Both the position numbers and the translations under genes were made by a program. DNA of 64,000 nucleotides from Cristatella mucedo (taxonomy: Eukaryota > Bryozoa > Phylactolaemata > Cristatellidae): positions 443,501 through 507,500 of the forward strand of contig WPIO01000127.1 in assembly GCA_009760855.2 (NCBI GenBank), written 5' to 3'. A model generated the notes under the pieces. It had not been told where the DNA came from. It ran no database searches and saw nothing but the letters and a program-made list of their open reading frames with translations. The number at the start of each line of letters is the position of its first letter. Within the stretch, counting starts at the first letter, position 1. Shown here one piece after another: positions 46,600 to 58,062 of this stretch.

Positions 46600-47335
46600 A
46601 ATACTAAAGAGACCTTTCTTCAGACGCACGAATAGAATTAAATCTCTTCTGGGCATTTTAAATTCCCTGTAAAGGTAGCCCGTCAATATATATAGTGATG
46701 ACATGGACAGCGTCAGCAAGCTTAAGCACACATAGTGCAAATCACACGAACCTTGTATGTATTGTGAGGCTGAGGTAGGTTTTTACCTTGTGCTTAAATG
46801 TCATCAGGTCTGGGAATGTGGTGAGTATACACATTACAGGCGCGGTCTCCAAAGCACTCACGGCTAGTTCGAGACACTGCTAAAAGAATGGAGCCGAAAG
46901 AGCGGGTATTTCGACGCGTTGCCTGATTATGGAGTGGTTCTGACACGAAGACTCGAGCAAGAGAAGGAAGAGACCTGAGATTGAGTGAAAAATCTTATTA
47001 AAGTCGATACGCTTCGTGATTGGGAGTCAGTTGAGATTGGCATGCACTGGTGTAATGCGGTCATTGGGACCATGAGATGCTAGAAGATCCTGGATGCTGA
47101 CTTTTGCATTAACTTCAAATTCCTCATCGCATAGGCCGAAAGATCTTCCAGTAGTCCGTTGCAGAAATCGAAGTGGGAGCTAAACGTAAACAAAATTTAT
47201 TTTGGCGTTGAGACGGTAGCTAGTCAAAGGTCGCTGTGGAACACAATATCCAGATTGCTTGCTAATGCTGCTGTTGATGCTGATTATGCAGTCATAATTT
47301 TAGCAGTTAGAAGCTCGTAGAGAGCCTACCTGAAG
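46600..47335 (-). mobile_element. Old LINE-A-related copy
   Basis: The antisense of the 3' UTR and C-terminal tail is recognisable (ACAGGCGCGGTCTCCAAAGC, then GGTCGCTGTGGAACACAAT) but more diverged than other copies. Confidence 0.62.
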
Positions 47336-47514
47336 TCACACGCCGTACGAGCTTTATTATATAGGCAAGTCTTTTCGGCTTGTTCCAACACATTAGTTAG
47401 ACCACTCCTATCCGTGCCCACATTATACATCTCGTCGTCGCGAAGGATTGCAGGATTGCTGCGTTGCTATTCTAGGATCGCTGCTGCTACTGCTCGCGGC
47501 TATGTGCCATGGGA

Positions 47515-48893
47515 AAACTGTCTGCAAGCTTCGCACGATTTTCGGCAGCATTTAAAACTATTGACCACCAAGCCCTTCTCTAATGGCTCTCACTTCGCCT
47601 GAGCATCTCTGGCGCTGCAATGCAGTGTTTTAAGCCCTAGATTAGCGGGGGAAGCCAGGGCATTGATGTGAACGGAAAAAGATCACGCGAGGATCACTGT
47701 AGACTTGATTTCCTCCGCAGGGCGCTGTGCTAGGTCCGCTTCTCTTCACAGTGTATGTTCTACCTCTTGCCAGTGCGATCACCAGCACAAACAATGTAGG
47801 CTCTCACTTGTATGCAGATGACACTTTTGTGTACCCTGGTATTGACTCCTCCCAGTCCTGTAGCTCGACGAACTGTCTCAACTCCCTCGCTGCATGTATT
47901 GCTGTGATTCGCGCGTGGATGACATCAAACTTTCTCAGATTAAACAACGCTCAAATCAACTGACTACTTATGGGCAAACCAAGTGTGACTCAGAAACTGG
48001 AAATCTTAACTTTCAAAACGGCTTGCCAGCATATCTCTTATTTCATCTGCAAGGAATCTATATTTCCTTCCAAAGTAAGCTTGCAATAGACAGCCACATC
48101 AGTTCCACAGTTGATTTTTCTTACTGTCAGCTGCATTACATTGCTAAAATAAATTCGGGCTTGCTTAGAATACATCAGGATTTGCCCATGCGTTTGTAAC
48201 ATCCGTTATTGGTTTCTGCAACACACTGCTTGCTGATCTACCGGCCTGGGCAACTAGGCACTACATTTGGTGCAAAACGGTGCAGCTAGGCTTGTCTGTC
48301 GTGAGCGTCGAAGTAGCAACATCACACCACTTCTAGCCGACCTGTACTGGGTCTTAATCAACCGGCGCATCGACTTTAGGTTGTCGCTCACTTTTAGATC
48401 CCGTTATATTCTGGCTCCAGCCTACCTGTCATATCTATCCCCCATCAAACTAGACATCGTACCATCGGCTTTTCTTAATCAAATTGTTTAGCTAACACCT
48501 TGTAGGCAATTCAAATCTTTTGGAGACCGTGCCTAACGTCGGTATGCTCTCAAATTATGGACCTCACTCGCGACTGACGACATCTACTGACTTGACGACA
48601 TTTAGAAATTAACTAAGACGCATCTTATTATCACAGCACTACAGAATTAGTCGATCGAACTAGTCGATTAGTCGATGTGATTCGTTCTTTGGGTGCCCTG
48701 CTTCATGCTATGCATGCTGGTGCTGGCCATATTTGCATTAGCACACTGTGCATGTCTACTCTAACCACATTATTCTTGTAGACATTGTGCCGGTAACACT
48801 AACCACGCGATCATGCTTCCTTAACAGCATATGTAAAGTGACTATAAAGAGATTAAGTTATGTGCGGGTGATATGCAAATGTATTTTTGTTAT
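47515..48893 (+). mobile_element. Degenerate LINE-A copy
   Basis: It encodes LLADLYW, LYADDTFVYPG and ARLVCRERRSSNITPLLADLYW across frame breaks, followed by a 3' UTR and a weakened hairpin at about 48835-48870. Confidence 0.75.
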
Positions 48894-49254
48894 TAAGGAT
48901 GTTAACCTCATCGACCTTCTTCTGCATCAGCTGACTATCTCGGACCATTGCTAAATCTCGATTGCAGTTCCTGCGTTGTCACATGCGCAGGTAGCATCGA
49001 TTCTATTCAATGATGGAACTTGATAAACATAGATCCTGAGAAATCTATTAAATATATTTGTGATGCAAGTATTTTTATTTTACACCGGGACTCGATGAAC
49101 AGCCTCAATGATGCCATAAACTCAAAATGTAGTAGTACTTCCGCCGACTTTGTTCCCTTGTATTATTTTCCTTTAGATAGTCTTGAAAAAATGTTCAACT
49201 AAAGATACCATTAATGCTTTCACCCGGAAGCTTAGAAAAGCCAGGGCTTCTTTT

Positions 49255-49769
49255 TAAAATAATAGTACGAACTCCATCTCTTTCTAGGCCCTTTACATTT
49301 GCTGCAATGGAAGCGAGATCGAATGGTTAGTGATAGTGATAGCATGCTCAATCTCTATAAGCATATCATGGGTAGGAGAGACATGCAAGGTCAGAACACA
49401 AATGCGGTTAGCGGCAGCTCAGTTTCAGCACGTAATAGCACGTAAAGGACTAATCACTTGTAGCCACAAAATAGAGTGTGATCAATAGCTATAAATACGA
49501 GCCAAATTAACAGCCTATTTTTATAGCGACAGAAGTGCCTTTATGAATATCACCATCCCTTGCAGCGGCGATAAATAATCGTCCACCTCAGGATTTTGAC
49601 CCACGACCTCGGAACGGAGGTCGTGAAAAGCCAACGCCTTATCTAGTGTGCCATCACGGCTCACCTATAACTAAAAACAAATAACCAGCATCAATTGGTC
49701 ACCAATTATCAGTCACTGGATAAATAGGTGCGTTCTTAATTTCAGTTTAAATGAGGTCCAGTCTGGAGA
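49255..49769 (-). mobile_element. LINE-A 3' fragment nested in LINE-B, itself hit by SINE-2
   Basis: The tail side (hairpin remnant, GCCCTTTACATTTGCTGC) runs 49255-49489 and the other side 49665-49769. TTCTTTT flanks it at 49248-49254 and 49770-49776. Removing it restores a continuous LINE-B linker frame. Confidence 0.78.
49490..49664 (-). mobile_element. SINE-2, second copy, inside LINE-A inside LINE-B
   Basis: The reverse strand reads GTGATGGCACACTAGATAAGG, CACGACCTCCGTTCCGAGG, GGGTCAAAATCC and GGCACTTCTGTCGC, matching the SINE at 1262. CACGACCTC and GAGGTCGTG form a 9-bp stem between the A- and B-box regions. The LINE-A around it resumes after it. Confidence 0.75.
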
Positions 49770-51798
49770 TTCTTTTCATTCAAAACTAAATTCCTGCCAG
49801 TCGTAACCAAAATAAATCTATTTTACAAAAAAAAACTTCTTTCCAACTCCGAGAGATCTTACTCCGAGAGGTCTTACTCCAATGATAGTAATGGCTGGGC
49901 AACAATCCTAGGTTTATTCGTTGAAAACTGGCACATGAATGTCATGCTTACATAAAGCCCTCTTCAAAGGAAGGATTTGTTGATTTTCACACTCAATCGA
50001 TTTAATCATCAGTACATTTTTTGAGATTCTGCAAGGAAAATTGCTACCCGAATTAATTCTAGTAAAAAGAGCTGGTCTCCTGAAGACAGTTTACATCCGC
50101 TATGTTGTCTTTATTTTCAGAAAACCTATTCTAGCCATAACTCCGAATTGTAATGCAGATCTGGATAACAGAGTTGCTCCTAAGTCTTTCAAATTGGCAG
50201 TCATTCGACTAATACTTAAAAAGTCTGGCCTTTAATTCAGCGGTCTTAGAAAACTATCGCCTGCCCTGGTACTAGTTTTTTCAAAGATTCTTGAAACTGT
50301 GTCTCGAGGTGGCTTTTAGCTTGCGATCACAATTCTCGTTGAAAAGAGTGTATCCTCTGAAAAATTTCGGTCGGAATTCAAGCTTCATCCCTCCACTGAC
50401 TCTCCACCGACCGACATTTTACATCCTATGTAGTGACAAGGACAAAAATTTCACTGCCCTGCTAGGCCCTGCTGTATCCGTCAGCAGCGTTCGACGCTAT
50501 TAATCGTGACAACTTAATTTTACAAGTGATAAAACCTATAGGTCTAGCAGACGAGACACGGGGGTCACTCATTCCAATCAAACTTTTCAAATCACTTTCA
50601 ATGCTTATCGAGTGGGTGATCACGTTTCATTCACCAGACCAGACACCTTTGTAGTCCAACTAGTGTCCGCTCGCGTTCCTTAGTTGTTCTCAATTTATAC
50701 TGAACCTCTAGGAAAAGTTATTCGGGCCCATGGGATCGGCTTTCGCTTTAACGCTGACAGTACTGACCTGTAATTATCGTTTAACCGTCGGAATCGGCAG
50801 AACGACTGAAAACACTTGTGTTTGTCCGGCAGAAACTCGATATAAAGTGTTGGCCACGGTCTTAAGCTAAAGGAAGATGACGCCAAACTCATAATCTAAA
50901 ACTCATAGGATCCTAACTTACAGGAAACCCTAAGGGTGCGGCTGGGCTAACGACTTTGCTTTTCTAATCGGTGATGTTCTAGTGAAAATTTTCACAATGT
51001 GCTACGAATTTAGGTGCGGTCTCGATGACTGTCTATATTTTAAAAGTCTCTGTAAGAAGGCTGCCTCAACAGTAAGCTATCACTTCCGACCCTGTCTAAG
51101 ATTAAGACCTTTGCACCATGGTTAGCTGGCGAGTAATTTTATTAGCTCCCTGCTACTTCTAGGCTGGGTTATTTTTCTATTATTACTGGCTTTTAATCCG
51201 GCTCAGCTTCGAAAAAACCAATTAGGCGACTACAGGGGATAATGAATTTGGCTGCCAGGTAAGTTAAAAATCCCAGAGATTCAGCCATGTGTCTCCGTTG
51301 CTAACGAAGCAGCTGCCATATCACCGCACCTGCACTGAAATCCGCTTGGGCTGTGAGTGCGGTGTAAAAAAATCTCCGGCATAACAACCACTTAGCTTTG
51401 TGACTTTGCCGAGTTACAGATGGACATATACACACAAACACATAGACAAGAGAGCTTCTAACGCACCGGTTTCGGCTTACACCTAGTTTCCATCGGTTTA
51501 ATATTACGTACCACATGGATATTTGCTGCCTCTCACGAAGCTGCATTACACTAGTCCCACCTTATTACCTTATTTGTAGCTCGTCCCAAGCTCCCACAAG
51601 GTACTCTGGCCGTATAACTTCGGGTCATTTTTCGTCATCTTGGCTCTATAGATGCCGACAGTTCAAAAACTAGAGTCTATCTATGAGTGGGCTAGGGTAA
51701 GGAAAAGTGTGCAAAAGTCGCATCGCACATGCCTAGAACAATCGAAGAGCTCGGCGCAGCCCATCCGGTGCAGAGCCAGGTAAAAACAGCGAACTCAC

Positions 51799-52020
51799 CC
51801 TGGCGGCACGACATGGACCACGTGCTGCCGGACCACGTGCCGACGCCCCTTGCCGTCGTCGTGTTGAGCGAGCAAGTAGTTGTAGTTAGTCCGCTTTTGT
51901 AGGCATAGCCATTGCTGCAGCTCAGTACCAGGGTGTCGTTGTATGAGTAGTTGCCAGCCTTGTAGCCGGATACTATAATCACCCCGGCGCTCAGAGCTGG
52001 AGGCCTGCACACAATTGGAG
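51799..52020 (-). CDS. Exon: sushi/CCP module 2
   Basis: This 222-nt phase 1-1 exon has a TTTGCAG acceptor and a strong CAGG|GTGAGT donor. The translation contains the four sushi cysteines (IVC, VLSC, TTTC, MSC), the RPP motif after the first cysteine and GTWSGSTW before the last. NYS and NTT are possible N-glycosylation sites. A TA-dinucleotide tract begins about 60 bp upstream, inside the preceding intron. Confidence 0.9.
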
Positions 52021-52080
52021 CTGCAAACACAACCCAAATTAGAATTAGAATGATACATAGAAATAGAATATATGAATAAA

Positions 52081-52108
52081 ATATAATATATATATATATA
52101 TATAATAT

Positions 52109-52152
<44 letters not shown>
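52081..52152. repeat. TA microsatellite
   Basis: TA repeats with occasional AATAT breaks lie about 60 bp 5' of sushi exon 2. Confidence 0.95.
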
Positions 52153-52153
<1 letters not shown>

Positions 52154-52499
52154 CATATGAATAAAATGATATATTAGAAATAGAATCCATTACAATGTTC
52201 GGCCACTGGAAGTACATGCGTGTGTGCCATCTGGCCGTCTGAGTGTGCTAGATCGTCCACGTCGTCAAGTGGGCACACGCGTCTATTGAGCTGGTACTTG
52301 TGCGCAGTTACGCGGCGATGGACTCCAGCTAACTCCGGAGCCATTGCTCACCTTCACCTCTTCTTGCTATCGGCGCTGTCAGCAACCATGCAATATCAGT
52401 TGACCCATTCTCACTTCGTTAAACTATTTACATACCAGTATTAGCGATGCGATGTGTGGCTATTGCTGTATAAGATGTACCATAGTGGTCACTTGCTTA

Positions 52500-52930
52500 A
52501 GCTGGGTCTACAGCTAGCGCAGGGTGGCGACGAAAAGTCGTGACGTCGAAGACAGAAAGCATTCTCGTATCATAAGAATGGTAGAGCCGCTCATCATCTC
52601 AGCAATGGCATCCTGGCGACCCAGTGGCGTGTAAAGGCTCTGAAGAGGAATCTTGGCGATATAGCCTTGACCTTGTTGTACTGACGAATGTTCGCGGGTC
52701 AGCTCGTTGCACTTATATACCAGCATCTCATACTGGAGAACGGTTTTGCCTTCGACACACTTTCCTGCACTCAAGGAATAGATAGTCGGCTAGCATGAGC
52801 ACTTCCTCCCACGAGACGACCTGCGATAGCAAATTAACTGCCCTGTTCTTTAGGTAGTCTTTTGATATGCACTACCGCTCATTAGTAAATCTTCACCTCG
52901 GTATCCGGTAGACCTCTTTGTGGCTTGTGC
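52500..52930 (-). other. Unidentified open frame
   Basis: An 86-codon minus frame (52514-52774) lies in a more GC-rich patch. Its composition looks protein-like (KTVLQYEMLVYKCNELTREH) but I recognise no family and no phase-1 splice sites frame it. It may be a transposon relic. Confidence 0.2.
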
Positions 52931-53397
52931 CCCGTCAACCGGAACTACGCAGCTTCCCCGAGGTCCTTTCTACGATCTACGATGATTCAGCTTAGCTGGA
53001 ACATCCAGTAGCCCCTCCAGCCGGCATATATAAGCTCACCAAACTAACTCCCCATTGAGGACGCCATCTTTTTTAGTCCGGAGCTCAAATCATATGTGAT
53101 TAAGCCACCGTCGTGGATTGCTATCAACGTTTGCCTATGTATATATATAGATTAATAATAATAATAATAATAATATCAATAATGCAGGTAAGTGTATTTC
53201 AACGAAAAACTGCCTGCGTCAGAGGCACTAATGCTAGTACTAATAGCACGACACTTGGGCACGGCACATTCAGAGAACTCACTAACTCTTTCGAGCTGCT
53301 TTGCAAGGGCTGCAAAGAAAGCATATAAATCAGTTTTTGATAGCGCCCACAGCGTAAGCATGCGGCTTAAAGATGTATAATTTAAAACAATGTATCA

Positions 53398-53525
53398 CCT
53401 TCTGTAACTCAGCAAAGCAACGAGGACTAAGTGGTAGTTTTGCAGGATAGTTTTATTTAGCCCAGGCACTTAGCCTGTTCCGCTTTCGGTACGAATACGG
53501 GAGCCAATAGACTTCACCTACGCCA
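53398..53525 (-). mobile_element. LINE-B 3' end
   Basis: The reverse strand gives GAAGTCTATTGGCTCCCG, a MRAKSRLG-equivalent and GAGTTACAGAAGGTGATAC, matching the final 130 bp of LINE-B at 10000-10130. Confidence 0.65.
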
Positions 53526-53744
53526 GAGTCAGCAGCAGGAGAGTGAATATCATCGTACAAGGTTTGTGAAATGTTGATAACGTTGCGGCTCCTTTAGTGA
53601 AGGAAGTACGTGGCTGAAGATCTGGAATTGTTTGTCTAGCCTCGCAGCCATATTCATCACCAGCTCAGAGTTCTAATGTTTTTTTCTATTGCACAGTCAC
53701 AACAAAATTGCAATTTTCCAGCCTAAGCAGAATCAGGTAGATTG

Positions 53745-53832
53745 AAATTTAAAGCGCCTAGAAAGAGATTAAGTTATGTTAGGGCGCTCTATCAAGTGTA
53801 TTATCATTTTAACTATTACCGTTATTATTATT
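53745..53832 (+). mobile_element. LINE-A terminal hairpin alone
   Basis: Only the last ~90 bp of LINE-A is present: AAAGCGCCTAGAAAGAGATT, GGGCGCTCTATCAAGTG and an ATT-rich tail. It shows that very short 5'-truncated insertions occur. Confidence 0.7.
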
Positions 53833-53839
53833 TTAGCAA

Positions 53840-55236
53840 GCCACCATTAGAGACGGTCCCTAGAATTAATAAATGAAGCTTTCAAATAGTAAGCAGTTAT
53901 CAAAGAGGAAACCTAAACTCCAATCGCGTGGTGATAGCCGTACTACAGCATCGCCAATTAGAAGAACGAAGTCACTCAGTCCAACCGCACGCTTGGCTGT
54001 CCTGTGAGTGGAAGTTCGGTTTGATCATCATTTAGTTTAGGGAAATGGGCCCACCATCCAGCAACGACAATAAAACTGTTCTGAATAATAATAATGATAA
54101 GTTTTTCGTAGAGCCTCTGATTATTAAGGGGCCAGCCCTGGTTATTGGGCCAAGACCTCGTTCACCCTTTGCCAAAATGCCGCCAATAATACAAGGTGAA
54201 AAGATTGTTGAGGGACGCACACCGATAGTTTGGCTATGTGACTTTCAAGGCAAACCTTTTAAAACCACTCGACGTAGCCTCTTGATGCAGATTGAGTTTT
54301 TAGTTCAATTAAAATGCTTTATATATCCAGCAAAGGAATTGAAATAAGACAAGGTTTAATTTGCCTCCCGTTTAAGTGGTTCAACACAAGCTACGCAGTG
54401 CTGGAGGCGAGTGCGTTGCCATGTTTTGCATATGGATTCCATTAAAAATCGACAAGGGATTAGGTGAAAAGCCCCTCCAAGCTCAAATATCCGTAGTCTG
54501 GCGTCAGACTCTCTTAGGGTGTTAACTAAAGAGCATGTCGCAGCACTACTATAAAAATACTTCCAAAATAAACCTGAATAATTTTGAGTTTGACTCCATT
54601 AGCGAGCTCGTGAGTAAGTCGGTCTTGAAAATGCAATTCGTTCACGAAATGGTTCGTATTGTACTCTTTGTCATATTTTTTATTTATAGCTGTACTGCGA
54701 CGATATAGCCATGGTGAGTGTTATTTCATTTAAAAAACTGGAGCAATAACATACTAATTTGCAAACTCTGCTAGGCAAAGCACTCTCATAGTAGAAATTG
54801 AATGTGTTGTTTTTCTAGAAATTTTAAAGTAGTGTTGAGCATGCTTTTAATCCTGGCGTTATTTATTTAAAAATTTAAACACGCTGAAGATTATTGTACA
54901 GCAGAACAGTGGTCTTGTCCAGACTATTTAAGGGCTGCAGGTACTCGGCTCTACCGTACAGGCAGCCGATATTGCAGAATACAGATCAGGACAGCGATAC
55001 TAAATTCGATCACGTGCAGACGATCTCTTACTAGTCTCAAAACTATTTAACTAGACATCATGCTAATCTGTTCATACTTAGGATTAGCTAGTGGCTTCTT
55101 ATGTTTCTCGCTGATTTATATGCGTTTGTTTTTTAAGGGATACACTGTGTGCCTAAGCTTGATGTTTTAAATGAGTCACTCAGATAATTAATAGTATGGC
55201 TAGGTTTTGTCTACAAATGTCATTTTCTCTACGCAC
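53840..55236. other. Intron, nothing recognised
   Basis: A plus frame of 100 codons at 54045-54347 has no recognisable domain and lies opposite to the gene. Confidence 0.4.
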
Positions 55237-55446
55237 TCGAGTCGCACTGCAGACTTGTCTGAGTTGGTGACCATGTCCAGTTGCCTCCGCTGGTGCTGGC
55301 ATTGCAGACGATATTAGTATCTCCGCCATATAGAAGATATGTGCTCGCGCATGAGAAAGTTATGGTGTCACCCATTAGATAATCACTTGTTTTGTTTCCG
55401 CTAGAGATCACTGTCCCGTTTTTAAAGCTTGGCTGCTTGCAGTAAC
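55237..55446 (-). CDS. Exon: sushi/CCP module 1
   Basis: One 210-nt phase 1-1 exon encodes a full sushi (complement control protein) module. The four cysteines fall in YC, FSC, IVC and LQC contexts. The module also has the GDTITFSC strand and a tryptophan near the fourth cysteine (GGNWTWSP). The acceptor is TTTGTAG and the donor GTGCGT, which is a weak match to consensus. Sushi modules are about 60-residue beta folds used for protein binding in complement regulators and adhesion proteins. The ligand here is unknown. Confidence 0.88.
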
Positions 55447-55559
55447 CTACAAATGAACGAGATAGCAGATGACACCACGAATCCGATAACTCAATTAGGC
55501 TGACTGCTTTTGCGAAGCGGTCAAATCCAAGTATGAAATTGGAATCGCTGCTAAAAATA

Positions 55560-55800
55560 GAGCGTCACCTGCAAAGTTGTATGCCAATGGCACTCAGCCG
55601 CGACAACAATTTGAGGCCGCTATCAAAGCATAGGAGCACTGGCATCACTCGCGTGCCGTCTGCCCACGATCGAGGCATGCTATTCCAAAATGACTTGTCA
55701 TTGAATGAGCGCATTTCCTCCACTTTCAAGTCGCCATTAGTCAATTCATTAGGTTACGCCAGCCTACTAATCCCAAGTTACTGTTAGTCGTGAGCAATAC
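55560..55800 (+). mobile_element. Possible LINE-A internal remnant
   Basis: The frame SAHDRGMLFQNDLSLNER followed by ISSTFKS resembles LINE-A SARNLGVIFQSDLSLDD and ISSTVKS. Flanking similarity is weak. Confidence 0.5.
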
Positions 55801-56236
55801 CTATTGCTCCTTCAAATGTAGTCGCTTTACGGTATATTGCACGAGATTGAAATCTTTATACGATCGAGCCCTTAGCAAGTATGGGACAAAAGTCTGAAAC
55901 TTGCATTTGGCTATGAGCACTACCAGCAATGGCATTGCACCTTTAAGTCATAAATGGACTTTAAATGAGCTAAAGGTGTGTCTGCTTTGGTCAACTTTTT
56001 CTTCTCTTTAGTTAATGTATTTTTTTTTACTCCAGAGTCCTTTGAGTTCGTATTTGTTCATGATTCGACGCTTGAATTAACCAGAGGTGTTACAAATAAG
56101 TGGCCATGAGTGTCATCACTTTGCTCTAGTGTGCTGGCCAAAGCATAGTATCTTTTTTGTCTACATAAAGCTAGGCTTGTCTATTTGATACTAGGTGCCT
56201 CTGACTGCAACTAGGTTTCCTTGTCTGTGTGGATCT

Positions 56237-56380
56237 AGGCGCCTCTGTCTGCAGGTAGGCATCTCTGTCTGCAGGTAGGCATCTCTGTCTGCAGGTAGGC
56301 GCCTCTGTCTGCAGGTAGACGCCTCTGTCTGCAGGTAGACGCCTCTGTCTGCAGGTAGGCATCTCTGTCTGCAGGTAGGC
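56237..56380. repeat. 20-bp minisatellite, seven units
   Basis: The unit AGGCGCCTCTGTCTGCAGGT is repeated seven times, with GC/AT and G/A variants at two positions. A more diverged unit lies at 56193-56212. Confidence 0.95.
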
Positions 56381-56531
56381 TCATTTCGCAGCTAGGCTTG
56401 CCTCCCACTAGGCTGCCTTAGCACACTGCCTCTCTACGATCTGCAGGTATGTTTTTCATTCTATTATCTCTCAGATTCTCTCGCTCACTTTAGGTCTCTT
56501 CCTTTTTAGTTACTCTGACCTACTCATTAGA

Positions 56532-56646
56532 GACTTCCCATCCTCAGACTTCCCATCCTCAGACTTCCGATCCTCAGACTTCCCATCCTCAGACTTTCCA
56601 TCCTCAGAATTCCGATCCTCAGACTTCCCATCCTCAGACTTCCGAT
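56532..56646. repeat. 15-bp minisatellite, seven units
   Basis: The unit CTTCCCATCCTCAGA is repeated seven times with C/G variation at one site. It is unrelated in sequence to the 20-bp minisatellite 150 bp away. Confidence 0.95.
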
Positions 56647-57142
56647 TGCGCAGGCATCGCTCTCTCCGGACTTGGCTTGTTTTCCTCCTGTGTCTCTAAG
56701 CAGTCTCGAGTCCTTTGCATACCACACCATACCGTCATTTACTACACCCCAAAGGCTAGAATTTGTTGCAGGATATAAAGTTGTGCGTTTCCTTACATTA
56801 ATACAACGTAAATAAAAGCTTAAGCTCACTTTTTCCTCTCAGGATCCTCCCTTTCAATGAAACTTTTCTTTTTTAACGTTTGAGTTTCCATAAACGTTGG
56901 AAAAGTGTCATTAATTATTTTATGATGCTTTCAGGCATACGTAAAATGACGAGAAAAGAGATTTAATTGTGTTATGTCACTTTAAAAAATGTTTACTATT
57001 AAAACTAGTACTATTTTAGTCTGTAGCTACTAGAAAACGATTATGCTTACCACTTTTCCACCGAGAGATACCGGCACCCCGGAAATATCAAGCATTCGCA
57101 AGCTGTCCGCCTGTCACCTGCTAGGCCGGTTTAAGTACTTAC

Positions 57143-57217
57143 TTGCATTAGAAGTAGTAGTAGTACCAGTAGTATTTTGAGAAGTGGCAGCAGCTTTGAC
57201 AAGTTGGAGAGTGAAAG
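57143..57217 (-). CDS. Exon: Thr/Ser-rich linker, 25 codons
   Basis: This is the most upstream exon recognised. A TTTTTTCAG acceptor precedes it and a GTAAGT donor follows it. Read in phase 1 it is open and encodes a short segment rich in Thr, Ser, Ala and Asn, including a TTGTTTTTS stretch. Such segments are typical O-glycosylated stalks between extracellular modules. The length is 75 nt and both ends are phase 1, matching the sushi exons downstream. With no domain to confirm it, the call rests on splice signals, phase and composition. Confidence 0.55.
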
Positions 57218-57327
57218 CTGAAAAAATTAACACATACGGTCGTAAATCTGTGGCAATTTCAATTCAACAATTTTAATAATACTAAGCCATTTGCATTACA
57301 CCCTGAGACTTATATAAATTCTCTTTG

Positions 57328-58062
57328 CTAGTTCTGCTGGATCTTTCGGCAGCCTTTGATACCATTTATCACAAAGTCCTTCTTGAGCGTCTCAAATCTC
57401 GGATGAGTATCGCTGGCACTGCATTGCAATAGTTTGGGTCCTACCCTAGTGCGAGATTCCCGAGTACTGATGCGAATGGACATAGATCATCCGAGGTACC
57501 TCTTAAATGTGGAGTACCTCAGGGCTCCGTGTTAGGTCCGGTTCTTTTCACGGTTTATACTATCCCTCTTGCCGATGTGATTGCCAAGCACAATCGCTTT
57601 CACTTGTATGCTGGTGAACACTTAGCTGCAACTTTGCTGTGATCCGTCCCAGCATTCCCAGCACGAAGAATTCTCTACACACCCTTGATGCATGTTTTGA
57701 CGACATCCGCACATGGATGGCAGCAAACTTTCTTAAATTGAATACCGAAATGATCAACATACAAGTTAAGTGCAAACCAAGTGCAATGCAGAAATTGGGA
57801 GACCTGACGCTTAAAATCGGCTCTGCCAGCATATCTCCTGTTGATTCTGCACGAAATCTATGTGTCCTGCTCCAAAGCGGCCATTTATTAGACGGCCAAA
57901 TCATCTCCACAATCAAGTCTGCCTGCTTTCAGCTAGATAATATTGTCAAAATTCGGACTCGCTGAGACAAGGATACTACATCCAAATTGACTCATGCATT
58001 TGTGACATACCGTTTTGACTTCTGTAAATCACTGCTTGCTGGTCTCCCTGAGTGTGCAAATG
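57328..58062 (+). mobile_element. LINE-A fragment, 3'-truncated
   Basis: It encodes [14 protein letters not shown], then VPQGSVLGPVLFTVYTIPLA, and ends in the DFCKSLLAGLP region where another LINE-A begins. Stops are present. Confidence 0.78.

Larger units (their letters stand above)
48900..51440 (+). mobile_element. LINE-B-like copy split by LINE-A plus SINE-2
   Basis: Endonuclease end (LLLHQLTISDHC) and linker (SLNDAINSKCSST) run to 49254. The reading continues across a 515-bp insertion as RKARASF then HSKLNSCQS. Reverse-transcriptase and C-terminal LINE-B remnants follow to about 51440. Many stops and frameshifts. Confidence 0.65.
7335..57217 (-). other. Multi-exon gene for a modular extracellular protein (linker-CCP-WSC-FBG-CTL-WSC), incomplete at both ends
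   Basis: Thirteen minus-strand exons share orientation and compatible phases and add up to exactly 842 codons. The modules are a Thr-rich linker, four sushi domains, two WSC domains, a fibrinogen-like start, a C-type lectin domain and a third WSC domain. All are secreted or ectodomain modules, so the product is probably secreted or anchored at the cell surface and may take part in recognition or adhesion. Introns range from 116 bp to 11.5 kb and carry most of the LINEs. WSC plus C-type lectin also occurs in polycystin-1 ectodomains, but no PKD repeat or leucine-rich repeat is seen here. That all exons belong to one transcript is inferred; two adjacent genes are possible, with a break between 16002 and 11927. 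Confidence 0.7.

Noticed and set aside
54045-54347. Plus-strand frame of 100 codons
   Set aside because: No domain, no splice signals and opposite to the gene; likely chance.
56237-56646. CRISPR-like array
   Set aside because: Repeats are directly contiguous without spacers, and the surroundings are eukaryotic.
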